A DNA stretch of 29,389 nucleotides from Pseudomonadota bacterium (GCA_023436825.1 JAEZHS010000063.1:1-29389), one strand, 5' to 3'. Counted from the first letter of the stretch, positions 1-8,741 are shown. The notes: generated by a model from the letters alone, not told the origin. Made by a program: numbers and translations.

Positions 1-2
1 AT

Positions 3-956
3 GTCAACCTACCGGTGGCGGTGCTGATCTGGCTGATGATCGTGCCGATGCTGGTGAAGATCGACTTCGCGGCGCTCGCGGAGGTCGGCCGCCACTGGCG
101 CGGCATCTCGGTCACGCTGTTCGTCAACTGGGCGGTGAAGCCGTTCTCGATGGCGCTGCTCGGCTGGCTGTTCATCGGTTGGCTGTTCCGGCCGCAGCTG
201 CCGGCCGACCAGATCGACAGCTACATCGCCGGGCTGATCCTGCTGGCCGCCGCACCCTGCACGGCCATGGTGTTCGTATGGAGCAACCTGTCGAACGGCG
301 AGCCCGACTTCACCCTGACCCAGGTGGCGCTGAACGACACGATCATGGTGTTCGCCTTTGCGCCGATTGTCGGCCTGCTGCTCGGCCTCTCGGCCATCAG
401 CGTGCCGTGGCAGACGCTGCTGCTGTCGGTCGGTCTCTACATCGTCGTGCCCGTGCTCCTCGCGCAGCTCGTTCGCCGTCGCGTACTGGCCACTTCGGGC
501 ATGGCGGGCCTGACGGCGCTGCTGGCGCGCCTGCAGCCTATCTCGCTGGTCGCCCTGCTTACGACGCTCGTGCTGCTGTTCGGCTTCCAGGGCGAGCAGA
601 TCATTTCCCAGCCGCTGATCATCGCCCTGTTGGCGGTGCCGATCCTGATCCAGGTCTACTTCAACTCGGGCTTGGCCTATCTCCTGAACCGCGCCACCGG
701 CGAAGCGCATTGCGTGGCCGCACCCTCGGCCCTGATCGGCGCCAGCAACTTCTTCGAGCTCGCGGTCGCCGCCGCCATCAGCCTGTTCGGCTTCTCTTCG
801 GGCGCCGCCCTGGCCACCGTGGTCGGCGTCCTGATCGAGGTGCCGGTCATGCTCTCGGTGGTGAAGATCGTGAATGCCAGCAAGGGCTGGTACGAGGAAG
901 GGGCTGCGGTGACGAGCCTCAGTCGCGCGTCACTTCGGCGGAGAGCGGATCTGTGA
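3..956 (+). CDS. acr3: ACR3-family arsenite efflux permease, 5' truncated by window edge
   Basis: Inner-membrane carrier that exports arsenite, the efflux step of arsenic resistance. The reading frame is already open at base 3 (NLPVAVLIWLMI), so the true start lies outside the window and about 318 C-terminal residues are visible. The ACR3 hallmarks are present: the helix with AAAPCTAMVFVWS carrying the conserved cysteine that binds As(III), the NDTIMVFAFAP segment, and a later GASNFFELAVA helix containing the conserved glutamate. Eight or so hydrophobic helices can be counted. The last 20 residues are polar and probably cytoplasmic. The 3' end overlaps the 3' end of a broken cupin gene on the other strand by 38 nt. 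Its neighbours arsR and the flavoprotein/MFS pair support an arsenic role. ACR3 rather than ArsB is clear from the motifs. Confidence 0.93.
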   Translation, partial: VNLPVAVLIWLMIVPMLVKIDFAALAEVGRHWRGISVTLFVNWAVKPFSMALLGWLFIGWLFRPQLPADQIDSYIAGLILLAAAPCTAMVFVWSNLSNGEPDFTLTQVALNDTIMVFAFAPIVGLLLGLSAISVPWQTLLLSVGLYIVVPVLLAQLVRRRVLATSGMAGLTALLARLQPISLVALLTTLVLLFGFQGEQIISQPLIIALLAVPILIQVYFNSGLAYLLNRATGEAHCVAAPSALIGASNFFELAVAAAISLFGFSSGAALATVVGVLIEVPVMLSVVKIVNASKGWYEEGAAVTSLSRASLRRRADL

Positions 957-1378
957 CGGCGGCCCGCACGTATTCGCTCTGGCCCGGCGTGGTGGTCATC
1001 AAGATCACGCCTTCGGGATAGTCGAACCGGTGCCAGGCGCCTGCCGGCACGATAGCAAGCTTTCCGGTGTCGACCGGTATCGACTGCGTGCCGGCGTCGG
1101 TGACGACGTGCAGCGTTGCCGCGCCTTCGATGATGTAAACGAATTCGTCCCCGTCGGGTGTCTCTCCCAGGCATCCCGACCGGCCGACGTGTTCACGAAG
1201 ATGGTGGTATCGCGATACGTGGCCAGGCGAGTCGACGAGCCTTTTCGCTCCTCCCTCGTCGAGGTCGGCGTGCGCCCTCGAACATCGTCAGCTTCGCGAG
1301 TTCCGCGTCCAGATCGAAAAGAGCCGTCTCCGCACGCTCCATGCCAGGCCATCGTTGTCCCAGCCATGCGGGCAACAT
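919..1378 (-). pseudogene. Cupin-domain protein, broken by two frameshifts
   Basis: A single-domain cupin of about 150 residues can be read only by joining three frames. The N-terminal piece from the ATG at 1378 (MLPAWLGQRW...LAKLTMFEG) continues after a shift near 1273-1278 as RTPTSTREER...TIFVNTSAGRDAWERHP. A second shift near 1154-1158 leads to DGDEFVYIIEGAATLHVV...GAWHRFDYPEG and the stop at 919. WERHP-DGDEFVYIIEG is the cupin motif 1 with its metal ligands, and PAGAWHRF is motif 2. Each break is repaired by restoring one G in a G/C run, so the lesions are single-base deletions or sequencing errors. It is divergent from arsR and could once have been controlled from the same intergenic region. 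Function of the intact family member is unknown; small cupins of this type bind a metal and are often linked to stress genes. Confidence 0.75.
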
Positions 1379-1410
1379 CTTGAAGGTTCGTGACGTCCTT
1401 ATTTCTATAT

Positions 1411-1453
1411 TTCCGGAAGTACGGTTGACGGTCGGCTTGGCCGCTCCTAGATT
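1411..1453 (+). promoter_or_regulatory. arsR promoter with ArsR-type operator
   Basis: A perfect 8-bp palindrome TTCCGGAA (1411-1418) within ATATTTCCGGAAGTA resembles the dyads bound by ArsR repressors. It sits immediately upstream of a good sigma-70-type promoter: TTGACG at 1425-1430, a 17-nt spacer, and TAGATT at 1448-1453. Transcription would begin about 1460, so the arsR message starting at ATG 1461 would be nearly leaderless, which fits the lack of a Shine-Dalgarno sequence. The operator role is inferred from position and symmetry. Confidence 0.6.
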
Positions 1454-1460
1454 TGCCGGC

Positions 1461-1790
1461 ATGAAGCTCGACGATGCCGCCGCCCGCCTGGAGGCCTTGG
1501 GCAACCCGACCCGGCTGAAGATCTACCGCATCCTGGTGCGGGCGGGTGAAGAGGGTATGGCGGTGGGCCGCCTGCAGGAGCGACTCGAGATCGCCGCTTC
1601 TACGCTCTCGCACCATCTCAAGGCACTGGTCACGGTTGGCCTCGTCGCCCAGACGCGCGAGGGAACGACCTTGGTGTGCCACACCAACTACGAACTCATG
1701 CGCAGCCTGATCAACTACATGAACGAGGAATGCTGCGCCGAAGGCACCTGCCCGCCGAGCGTCGCGAAGGTGTCGAAGGCCGCCGCGTAA
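1461..1790 (+). CDS. arsR: ArsR-family metalloregulatory repressor
   Basis: A 109-residue winged-helix repressor of the ArsR/SmtB family. It would bind the operator just upstream and release it on binding As(III). Residues 5-65 carry the winged helix, with ALGNPTRLKIYRIL as the first helix and ASTLSHHLKALVTVGLV as the recognition helix and following turn. The C-terminus has the cluster NEECCAEGTC (C91, C92, C97). This matches the C-terminal three-cysteine arsenite site known from the Acidithiobacillus type of ArsR rather than the alpha-3 CVC site of the E. coli plasmid type. The start is the ATG at 1461, preceded by a -10 box but no ribosome site. It leads an operon with the flavoprotein (gap about 40 nt) and the MFS gene. 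Confidence 0.93.
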   Translation: MKLDDAAARLEALGNPTRLKIYRILVRAGEEGMAVGRLQERLEIAASTLSHHLKALVTVGLVAQTREGTTLVCHTNYELMRSLINYMNEECCAEGTCPPSVAKVSKAAA

Positions 1791-1829
1791 AAAATTTGCG
1801 TCGTTATTTCGATGATTCTAGGAGAACAG

Positions 1830-3227
1830 GTGCACGCCATGCCCGACTCGCTCAGCAGGCCCAAGACCGTCGCCGTCCTCGGCGGCGGACCGGTCGGCCT
1901 CGCGGCAGCTGCCCATGTGCTGGCACGCGGCATGCAGCCGGTGGTGCTCGAAGCCGGCCCGCAGGTCGGGCACGCCGTTCGCCAGTGGAGCCATGTGCCG
2001 CTGTTCTCGCCGTGGGAATACGCCATCGACAAGGCTTCGGAGCGACTGCTGACGGCGACCGGTTGGAACTCGCTGCCGCCGAACCAGTATCCGACCGGTG
2101 GCGAACTACTCGCCCAGTATCTCGAGCCGCTGGCCACACGCACGCCGCTCAAGGACCACATCCGCACCAGCAGCATGGTGACCAGCGTCGGCCGGGCCGG
2201 CTTCGACAAGATGAAGAGCAACGGTCGCGCCTTCGAACCTTTCACCATCCGGTACCAGAACGGCAAAGGTCCCGAGCAGATCGAGGCCGACGCCGTGATC
2301 GATGCCACCGGCACCTGGTTCTCGCCCAACCCGGCGGGGGCGGACGGCCTGCCGGCGATCGGCGAGCGCGAGGCGCAGGATAGGATCGCCTACGGCATGC
2401 CCGACGTGCTGGGCTGCGAGCGCGGGCGCTATGCCGGCCGCACCGTCGCCGTGCTGGGCGCCGGCCACTCGGCCATCGGCACGCTGATCGATCTCGTACG
2501 CCTCAAGGAAGAGGCGCCGGGGACCGAGGTGATCTGGCTGCTGCGCGGCGACAAACCCGAGAAGGCGTTCGGCGGCGGCGCCAACGACAAGCTCGCCGCG
2601 CGCGGCGCGCTGGGCGCAGCCTTCGCCAAGCTGGTGATGGCCGGCAAGATCTGCGTCGAGTCCGGCTTCCGCGTCTCCCACATCGCGCGCGACACCAACA
2701 AGCTGCGCATCGGCGCCGGTTCCTCGGCGTGCGGCCGCTTCGTCGCCGTCGACGAGCTGGTGGTGGCGACGGGTTTCCGCCCCGACTTCGATTTCCTGCG
2801 CGAGGTGCGGCTGTCGCTCGATCCGGCCGTCGAATGCCCACCTGCGCTCGCGCCGCTGATCGACCCCAACATCCACAGCTGCGGGACCGTACGCCCGCAC
2901 GGCGCGCGCGAACTGGCGCAGCCCGATCCCGGCTTCTACTTCGCCGGCATGAAGAGCTACGGCCGCGCACCGACCTTCCTGATGCTGACCGGCTACGAGC
3001 AGGTTCGCTCGATCGTGGCCGAGATCGCGGGCGACCATGAGGCCTCGGCCCGCGTCGAGCTGGTGCTGCCCGAAACCGGCGTGTGCTCAGGGCCAGGGCC
3101 GGATGCTGGTCTTGCCAAAGCCGATGCAGCCGGCTGCTGGGGCGGGCGGGGGCCTGAGCCCGCGACCGGCTGCTGCGCCGCCGACGTGAAGGCCAAGCAG
3201 GAGGGCAAGAAGGGCTGCGGCTGCTGA
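1830..3227 (+). CDS. ArsO-like FAD/NAD(P)-binding monooxygenase-type flavoprotein with Cys-rich tail
   Basis: A 465-residue cytosolic flavoprotein. An FAD-binding GGGPVGLAAAAH motif lies at about 18-29, an ATGTW strand near 160, and a second dinucleotide motif VLGAGHSAIG near 208-217 for NAD(P)H. This is the layout of class B flavin monooxygenases and of the ArsO-like proteins found in ars operons, whose reaction is not well defined. The last 55 residues hold six cysteines (VCSG, GCW, GCC, GCGC), suggesting metalloid binding. I chose GTG 1830 because AGGAG at 1820-1824 lies 5 nt upstream; ATG 1839 is a possible start with a long 14-nt spacing. The gene is between arsR and an MFS exporter, with a TGATG overlap to the latter, so the two are probably translated together. 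Oxidation or handling of an arsenical for export is an inference. Confidence 0.85.
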   Translation: MHAMPDSLSRPKTVAVLGGGPVGLAAAAHVLARGMQPVVLEAGPQVGHAVRQWSHVPLFSPWEYAIDKASERLLTATGWNSLPPNQYPTGGELLAQYLEPLATRTPLKDHIRTSSMVTSVGRAGFDKMKSNGRAFEPFTIRYQNGKGPEQIEADAVIDATGTWFSPNPAGADGLPAIGEREAQDRIAYGMPDVLGCERGRYAGRTVAVLGAGHSAIGTLIDLVRLKEEAPGTEVIWLLRGDKPEKAFGGGANDKLAARGALGAAFAKLVMAGKICVESGFRVSHIARDTNKLRIGAGSSACGRFVAVDELVVATGFRPDFDFLREVRLSLDPAVECPPALAPLIDPNIHSCGTVRPHGARELAQPDPGFYFAGMKSYGRAPTFLMLTGYEQVRSIVAEIAGDHEASARVELVLPETGVCSGPGPDAGLAKADAAGCWGGRGPEPATGCCAADVKAKQEGKKGCGC

Positions 3228-4462
3228 TGTCGTTCGAAGCGCGATCGGGCGCCCGCCTGGTCGCCATCGTCTGCGCCGCCCAGGTCTTCGTGCAGATCGG
3301 CGCCTTCTACTGGCCGGCGCTCATGCCGCAGATGATGCGGCACTGGTCGCTCAGCAACAGCGCGGCCGGCTGGATCACGTCGTCGTTCTACGCCGCCTAT
3401 ATGGTCTCGGTGCCGGTCCTGGTGACCCTCACCGACCGCATCGACGCCAAGCGCGTCTATCTGTTCGGCGTCGGCAGCACGCTGATCGCGCACCTCGCCT
3501 TCGGCCTGCTGGCCGACGGCTTCTGGTCCGCGCTGGTGCTGCGCGGGCTTGCCGGCATCGGCTGGGCCGGCACCTACATGACGGGGCTGAAACTCCTGGC
3601 CGACCAGGTCGACGCCAAGATGATGTCGCGCGCGGTCACCGGTCATGCCGCCAGCATCGGCATCTCGGGCGCGGCGTCCTACATGCTGGGCGACTTTCTG
3701 GCCCACGAGTTCGGTTGGCGATGGGCCTTCGCCAGCGCCGGCCTGACGGCGGCGATCGCCTGGATCACCGTGGCGCTCGCCGTGCCCGGCCGGCCGCCGC
3801 CTGCGCCCAAGCCCGGCGCCCAACCGGCGCTGTTCGACTTCCGCCCGGTCCTGCGCAACCGCTCGGCCTTCGCCTACTCGCTGGCCTATTGCGTGCACAC
3901 GCTGGAGATGAACGCCCTGCGCGGCTGGGGCGTGGCCTTCCTCGCCTGGGTCGCGGTCCATAGCGGCATGACCGGCGAGTTGCTGTCACCGACCGTCGTC
4001 ATCACCGTGCTCGGCCTTTTAGGTACGCTCACCAGCGTCCTGGGCAACGAGGCCTCGATCCGCTTCGGACGACGTCGGCTGATCGTCGGCGCCATGGTGC
4101 TGTCGATCGCCGTCGGCCTGCTGCTGGGCTTCGTCGGCCCGAAGGGCTACTGGCTCGCCGTCGTGCTGATCGTCTTCTACGGCATGATCATCTGGCTCGA
4201 TTCTTCGTCGCTCACCGCCGGCGCCGCAGGCTCGGCCGATCCGGCGCGCCGTGGCGCGACGCTCGCCGTGCATTCGATGCTGGGCTACGCGGGCGGCTTC
4301 GTCGGGCCGCTGGCGATCGGCTGGACGCTCGACGCCGCCGGCGGCATGTCACCGCTCGCCTGGGGCCTGGCCTTTGCCGTGATCGCTGTCCTGATGGCTC
4401 TGGCGATGGCCGTCTTTGTTGCCATCCGACCGCGCGAGCTCGAAGGCGATCGCGGCGGCTAG
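3227..4462 (+). CDS. MFS transporter of the ars operon
   Basis: A 411-residue major facilitator superfamily permease with about 12 hydrophobic helices. Helix 1 starts at about residue 10 (LVAIVCAAQVFVQIGAFYW). The loop between helices 2 and 3 reads LTDRIDAKRVYLFG, the family's charged loop, and the N- and C-halves are separated by a cytoplasmic stretch near residues 185-205 (PGRPPPAPKPG). Its ATG overlaps the flavoprotein stop codon (TGATG at 3225-3229), implying translational coupling. The substrate cannot be read from sequence. From context it is likely to export the product or ligand of the flavoprotein, perhaps an arsenical. It is not recognisable as ArsJ, because no GAPDH partner is present, and not as ArsB. 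A palindromic repeat follows 17 nt after the stop. Confidence 0.85.
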   Translation: MSFEARSGARLVAIVCAAQVFVQIGAFYWPALMPQMMRHWSLSNSAAGWITSSFYAAYMVSVPVLVTLTDRIDAKRVYLFGVGSTLIAHLAFGLLADGFWSALVLRGLAGIGWAGTYMTGLKLLADQVDAKMMSRAVTGHAASIGISGAASYMLGDFLAHEFGWRWAFASAGLTAAIAWITVALAVPGRPPPAPKPGAQPALFDFRPVLRNRSAFAYSLAYCVHTLEMNALRGWGVAFLAWVAVHSGMTGELLSPTVVITVLGLLGTLTSVLGNEASIRFGRRRLIVGAMVLSIAVGLLLGFVGPKGYWLAVVLIVFYGMIIWLDSSSLTAGAAGSADPARRGATLAVHSMLGYAGGFVGPLAIGWTLDAAGGMSPLAWGLAFAVIAVLMALAMAVFVAIRPRELEGDRGG

Positions 4463-4479
4463 GGAGTGGACATACGGTT

Positions 4480-4514
4480 CATGCTCCTCTCCCCCAAGGG
4501 GGGAGAGGAACATG
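4480..4514. repeat. GC-rich palindromic repeat, family A (short copy)
   Basis: Two 16-nt arms, CATGCTCCTCTCCCCC and GGGGGAGAGGAACATG, pair with one mismatch around a tiny loop. It lies between the convergent ends of the MFS gene and the EamA gene. The same core recurs as a longer, perfect palindrome at 29315-29370. It could act as a bidirectional transcription end, though there is no T-tract. Confidence 0.75.
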
Positions 4515-4538
4515 AGTTCTATCAGCTCCCTAGACCCT

Positions 4539-5576
4539 TCAATGCGAATGCCGATGGTGACTGTCGGGCATGTGCGGGTGGGAATGTTTCAACCGCCGGT
4601 GACGGTGACGATGACTGTGAGGTCGGTTCGCCTCGACCGGCTCGTCATGTGCATGGTCATGATGCTCATCGTGCATATGGCGATGCTCGTGCTCCAGTTC
4701 CTCGTGTTCGTGAACATGGTCGTGCCGCTCGGTCATGTGCAGCCAGACGCCGATAGCCATCAGGAGGCCCGCCGCGACCAGCTGGAGCGAGACGGCCTCG
4801 CCAAACAACGGCACCGCGGCCATCGCCCCGAGAAACGGCGCGACGGAGAAGTAAGCGCCCGTCCGAGCCGTCCCGAGATGACGCAGGGCGACGACGAACA
4901 GCACCAGGCTGATCCCGTATCCCAGGAAGCCGGTCAGCGCGCTCAGCAATATCGTGTCGACACCGGGCAAGCCGGCTCCTGACAGCACGCCGATGGCAAG
5001 GTTGACCGGCCCCGCGACCAACCCCTTGATCATGGCGATCTGGACAGGATCGGACAGCGAGACCTTGCGGGTCAGGTTGTTGTCGACGGCCCAGGCGAGG
5101 CAGGCGGCGACAATGGCCATCGGCCCGATCAGATCCGAAACGGTCGCGTCGGACCGCCAGTTGAGGATCACGGCGCCCGCGACGATGCTCGCCATTCCCA
5201 CGGCGATGCGCCGGTCGAAGTTTTCCTTGAAGACGAACCAGGCCAGCAGAGCCGTGAGCACGCCCTCCAGCGTCAACAGCAGCGAGGCGGCCGACGCGGC
5301 AACGCGCGTCAGCCCGAGCAGCAGCAGCACCGGTCCGACGATGCCGCCCGCGATCACCGCCCCGGCGAGGAATGGGAGCTCGCCGCTGGTCAGCCTCGCT
5401 TCGCTCCTTCGACCCAGAAGGTAGACGACCGACAAGCCGACGCCGGCGCCGCCATACAGGATGCCTGCGAGGATCCAGGGATCGACTTCGCCCAGCAGCA
5501 GCTTCGCCACCGGCGTGGACAAGCCGAACAAGACGGCGGATGCCAAGGCGATGAATACCGGCAAACCTCCCACCAT
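4539..5576 (-). CDS. EamA/DMT-family transporter with histidine-rich C-terminal tail
   Basis: A 345-residue inner-membrane transporter with two EamA repeats and about ten helices. The first half (residues 5-140) starts FIALASAVLFGLSTPVAKLLL; the second (150-280) ends LVAAGLLMAIGVWLHM. The final ~60 residues are cytoplasmic or periplasmic and contain about two dozen histidines, mostly in HxH pairs (for example HDHVHEHEELEHEHRH). Such a tail is expected to bind transition metals. The gene follows cusA by 18 nt on the same strand and is very probably the last gene of the copper/silver efflux operon. No clear Shine-Dalgarno precedes ATG 5576, so translation may depend on cusA. A metal-related function is inferred from the tail and operon; EamA families mostly move organic metabolites. 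Confidence 0.85.
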   Translation of the reverse strand: MVGGLPVFIALASAVLFGLSTPVAKLLLGEVDPWILAGILYGGAGVGLSVVYLLGRRSEARLTSGELPFLAGAVIAGGIVGPVLLLLGLTRVAASAASLLLTLEGVLTALLAWFVFKENFDRRIAVGMASIVAGAVILNWRSDATVSDLIGPMAIVAACLAWAVDNNLTRKVSLSDPVQIAMIKGLVAGPVNLAIGVLSGAGLPGVDTILLSALTGFLGYGISLVLFVVALRHLGTARTGAYFSVAPFLGAMAAVPLFGEAVSLQLVAAGLLMAIGVWLHMTERHDHVHEHEELEHEHRHMHDEHHDHAHDEPVEANRPHSHRHRHRRLKHSHPHMPDSHHRHSH

Positions 5577-5594
5577 CAGCTGGAGCGGATGCGA

Positions 5595-8500
5595 TCACGG
5601 CACGTCGACCAACGGTGCGCTCGGCAAGGAGTGTCGTAGCGGCCGGCTTTTGACAAGCCCGTAGAGCGCCGGAATCACCAGCAGTGTCAGGACCGTCGAA
5701 CTTGCCATGCCGCCGATCATCGGCACGGCGATGCGTTGCATGACCTCCGAGCCCGTGCCGTCGTTCCACAGGATCGGAAGCAGTCCAGCGACGATGGCCG
5801 TCACCGTCATCATCTTCGGGCGCACACGCTCGACGGCGCCTTCCATGATGGCCGCGTCGAGATCGGCGCGAGCGAAGGCGCGCCCTTCCCGCTCGCACCG
5901 TGCCCGCCGCGCGGCCAAGGCCTGGTCGAGATAGATCAGCATGACCACGCCGGTCTCGGCCGCGACGCCGGCGAGGGCGATGAAGCCGACGGCGACGGCG
6001 ACGCTCATGTTGAAATCCATCAGCCACACAAGCCACAGGCCGCCGACCAGCGCGAACGGAACCGACAGCATCACGATCAGCGTCTCGGCGATGCGGCCGA
6101 AGTTGAGATAGAGCAGCACGAAGATCAGCAGCAGCGTCGCCGGCACGACCAGCTTCAGCCGCGCTTCGGCGCGTTCGAGATATTCGAATTGGCCGCTCCA
6201 CACGGCGTAGGTGCCGGGCGGAAAGACCACCTTGTCCTGCACGGCGCGCCGGGCGTCGGCGACATAGCCCGCGAGGTCGCGGTCGCGGAAGTCGACATAC
6301 ACATAGACCGCGAGCTGGGCGTTCTCGGTGCGGATGGTGGTCGGCCCCTGCGTCAGTCTCACCTCGGCGAGCTGGCCGAGCGGCAGCATGCCGCCCTTCA
6401 TCGTCGGCACCAGCACGTCGGCGGCGATGGCGCGCGGATCGGAGCGGAAGTCCCGCGGATAGCGCACATTCACCGAATAGCGCTCGCGGCCCTCGATGGT
6501 CGTCGTCACGGACTCGCCGCCCAGCGCGCTGGCGACCGCCTGTTGCACCTCATCGATCGTGACGCCGTATTGCGCCAGCCGCTCGCGGTTGGGGATGATC
6601 TCGAGGAAATAGCCGCCGGTGACGCGCTCGGCATGGGCCGATGTCGTGCCCGGCACGCCGCGGACCGCGGCTTCGACCTGGCGGGCGACCTGCTCCAGCT
6701 CGCCATAGTCGCGGCCCAGCAGCTTGACGCCGACGGGCGTGCGGATGCCGGTCGCCAGCATGTCGATGCGCGCCTTGATCGGCATGGTCCAGGCGTTGCT
6801 GACGCCTGGGAACTGCAGGGCGCGATCCATCTCGGCGATCAGCCGGTCGACGGTCATGCCCGGGCGCCAGTCGGACCTGGGCTTGAGGTTTATGACCGTC
6901 TCAAACATCTCCAGCGGCGCGGGATCGGTCGCGGTATTGGCGCGGCCGGCCTTGCCGAACACCGAGGCGACCTCGGGGAACGACTTGATGATCTTGTTCT
7001 GGGTCTGCAGCAGCTCGGCCGACTTGGTGACGGAAAGTCCGGGCAGGGTGACGGGCATGTAGAACAGCGTGCCTTCGTCGAGGCTCGGCATGAACTCTGC
7101 GCCCAGTCGCATCATCGGCCAGACGCTGGCCGCGAGCGCGGCAATCGCCAAGGCGACCGTCAGCAACCGCGCGCGCAGCACCATCCGGATCATCGGCCGG
7201 TAGAGCCAGATCAGCAGGCGGTTAACGGGATTGCGATGCTCCGGCAGGATGCGGCCGCGCACGAATAGCATCATCAGCGCCGGCACGAGGGTGACCGACA
7301 GCAGCGCCGCCGCGGCCATGGCCAGGCTTTTGGTCCAGGCCAGCGGCTTGAACAGCCGTCCCTCCTGTTCCTCCAGGGCGAAGATCGGCAGGAACGAGAC
7401 GGTGATGATCAGCAGGCTGAAGAATAGTGCGGGTCCCACCTCGACCGCCGCCTCGACGATCGCCTGCGCCCGCGGGCGATCGGGCTGCAATCGCTCGAGA
7501 TGCTTGTGGGCGTTTTCGATCATGACGATGGCGGCGTCGACCATGGCGCCGATGGCGATGGCGATGCCGCCCAGGCTCATGATGTTGGAGCCGATCCCCA
7601 GCGCCTGCATGGCGATGAACGCCATCAGCACGCCGACCGGCAAGGTGATGATGGCCACCAGGGCCGAGCGCACATGCAGCAGGAAGACGACGCACACGAC
7701 GGCGACGATCAGGCTCTCTTCGATCAGGGTCGATTTCAGCGTGGCGATGGCGCGATGGATCAAATCGGAGCGATCGTAGACGGTCTCGATGCGAACGCTC
7801 TCGGGCAGCCCGCTCGCGATCTCGCGGATCTTCGTCTTGACGTTGTCGAGGACATCGAGCGCGTTCTGGCCGAAGCGCTGAAGGGCGATGCCGCCCACCG
7901 CCTCACCCTCACCGTCGAGCTCGGTCACGCCTCGCCGTTCATCCGGGCCGAGCTCGACGCGCGCCACGTCGCGTATCAGGATCGGTATCGGGCCGTCGGC
8001 CTTGAGCACGATCTGCTCGAGATCGGACGTGCCACGGAGATAGCCCCGACCGCGCACCATGAACTCCGCCTCGGCCATCTCGACGACGCGGCCGCCGGTT
8101 TCGCGATTGGAAGCGCGGATGGCGTCGAGCACGCGCGACAACGGGACGCCGTAGCCGCGCAACTTCACCGGATCGACCACGACGTTGTACTGGCGCACGA
8201 AGCCGCCGACGCTCGCCACCTCGGCGACTCCGGCTGCCTTGGCGAGGCCGAAGCGGACGTACCAATCCTGCAGCGAACGCAATTCGGCCAGGCTGCGGTT
8301 GGCCCCCACGACGACATACTGGTAGACCCAGCCCACGCCCGTTGCGTCCGGGCCCAGCGTTGGCCGGACGTTGGCCGGCAATCGCTGTGCGCCCGAGTTC
8401 AGGTACTCCAGCACCCGGCTGCGCGCCCAATAGATGTCGGTGCCGTCTTCGAAGATCACATAGACGAACGACACACCGAAGAACGAGAAGCCGCGCACAG

Positions 8501-8741
8501 CCCGGCTCCTGGGCACCGCCAGCAAGGCGGTGGTGAGCGGATAGGTGACCTGATCCTCGATGACCTGGGGCGCCTGGCCGGGCATCTCGGTATAGACGAT
8601 GACCTGGGTGTCGGAGAGATCGGGCAGCGCATCGAGCGACAGGCGGCCGACGGCGAACAGGCCGCCGCCGACCAGCCCCGCCGTCGCGATCAGCACCAGC
8701 AGCAGGTTGCGCGCCGACCAGCGGATGACGGCGGCGATCAT
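5595..8741 (-). CDS. cusA: CusA-type heavy-metal efflux RND pump (Cu(I)/Ag(I) class)
   Basis: A 1048-residue RND antiporter that drives metal from the periplasm or cytosol through a tripartite channel. Helix 1 begins at about residue 12, and the two large periplasmic loops are present. The helix-4 motif AIGAMVDAAIVMIENAHK carries the proton-relay aspartate (D402), in the form typical of the monovalent-metal subgroup rather than the CzcA form. The three methionines of the CusA metal site are conserved in their motifs: YMPVTLPG (M562), APLEMFET (M612) and RIDMLATG (M661). The spacing between them is the same as in E. coli CusA. GPDATGVGWVYQY is also Cus-like. The start ATG 8741 overlaps the cusB stop (ATGA). 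Without the methionine evidence it would be called CzcA. No CusC-like outer-membrane gene is adjacent. Confidence 0.93.
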   Translation of the reverse strand: MIAAVIRWSARNLLLVLIATAGLVGGGLFAVGRLSLDALPDLSDTQVIVYTEMPGQAPQVIEDQVTYPLTTALLAVPRSRAVRGFSFFGVSFVYVIFEDGTDIYWARSRVLEYLNSGAQRLPANVRPTLGPDATGVGWVYQYVVVGANRSLAELRSLQDWYVRFGLAKAAGVAEVASVGGFVRQYNVVVDPVKLRGYGVPLSRVLDAIRASNRETGGRVVEMAEAEFMVRGRGYLRGTSDLEQIVLKADGPIPILIRDVARVELGPDERRGVTELDGEGEAVGGIALQRFGQNALDVLDNVKTKIREIASGLPESVRIETVYDRSDLIHRAIATLKSTLIEESLIVAVVCVVFLLHVRSALVAIITLPVGVLMAFIAMQALGIGSNIMSLGGIAIAIGAMVDAAIVMIENAHKHLERLQPDRPRAQAIVEAAVEVGPALFFSLLIITVSFLPIFALEEQEGRLFKPLAWTKSLAMAAAALLSVTLVPALMMLFVRGRILPEHRNPVNRLLIWLYRPMIRMVLRARLLTVALAIAALAASVWPMMRLGAEFMPSLDEGTLFYMPVTLPGLSVTKSAELLQTQNKIIKSFPEVASVFGKAGRANTATDPAPLEMFETVINLKPRSDWRPGMTVDRLIAEMDRALQFPGVSNAWTMPIKARIDMLATGIRTPVGVKLLGRDYGELEQVARQVEAAVRGVPGTTSAHAERVTGGYFLEIIPNRERLAQYGVTIDEVQQAVASALGGESVTTTIEGRERYSVNVRYPRDFRSDPRAIAADVLVPTMKGGMLPLGQLAEVRLTQGPTTIRTENAQLAVYVYVDFRDRDLAGYVADARRAVQDKVVFPPGTYAVWSGQFEYLERAEARLKLVVPATLLLIFVLLYLNFGRIAETLIVMLSVPFALVGGLWLVWLMDFNMSVAVAVGFIALAGVAAETGVVMLIYLDQALAARRARCEREGRAFARADLDAAIMEGAVERVRPKMMTVTAIVAGLLPILWNDGTGSEVMQRIAVPMIGGMASSTVLTLLVIPALYGLVKSRPLRHSLPSAPLVDVP

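Noticed and set aside
2106..3038. 310-codon minus-strand frame under the flavoprotein gene
   Set aside because: Histidine/arginine/glycine-rich antisense reading of a gene with two intact nucleotide-binding motifs.
5736..7268. 510-codon open frame on the plus strand
   Set aside because: It is the complement of cusA, rich in Asp/His/Arg/Gln with no family motif, a typical high-GC shadow frame.
5595..8741. Calling the RND pump CzcA (Zn/Co/Cd)
   Set aside because: The three-methionine site and the helix-4 motif match the monovalent Cu/Ag class, and the adaptor has CusB-type methionines.
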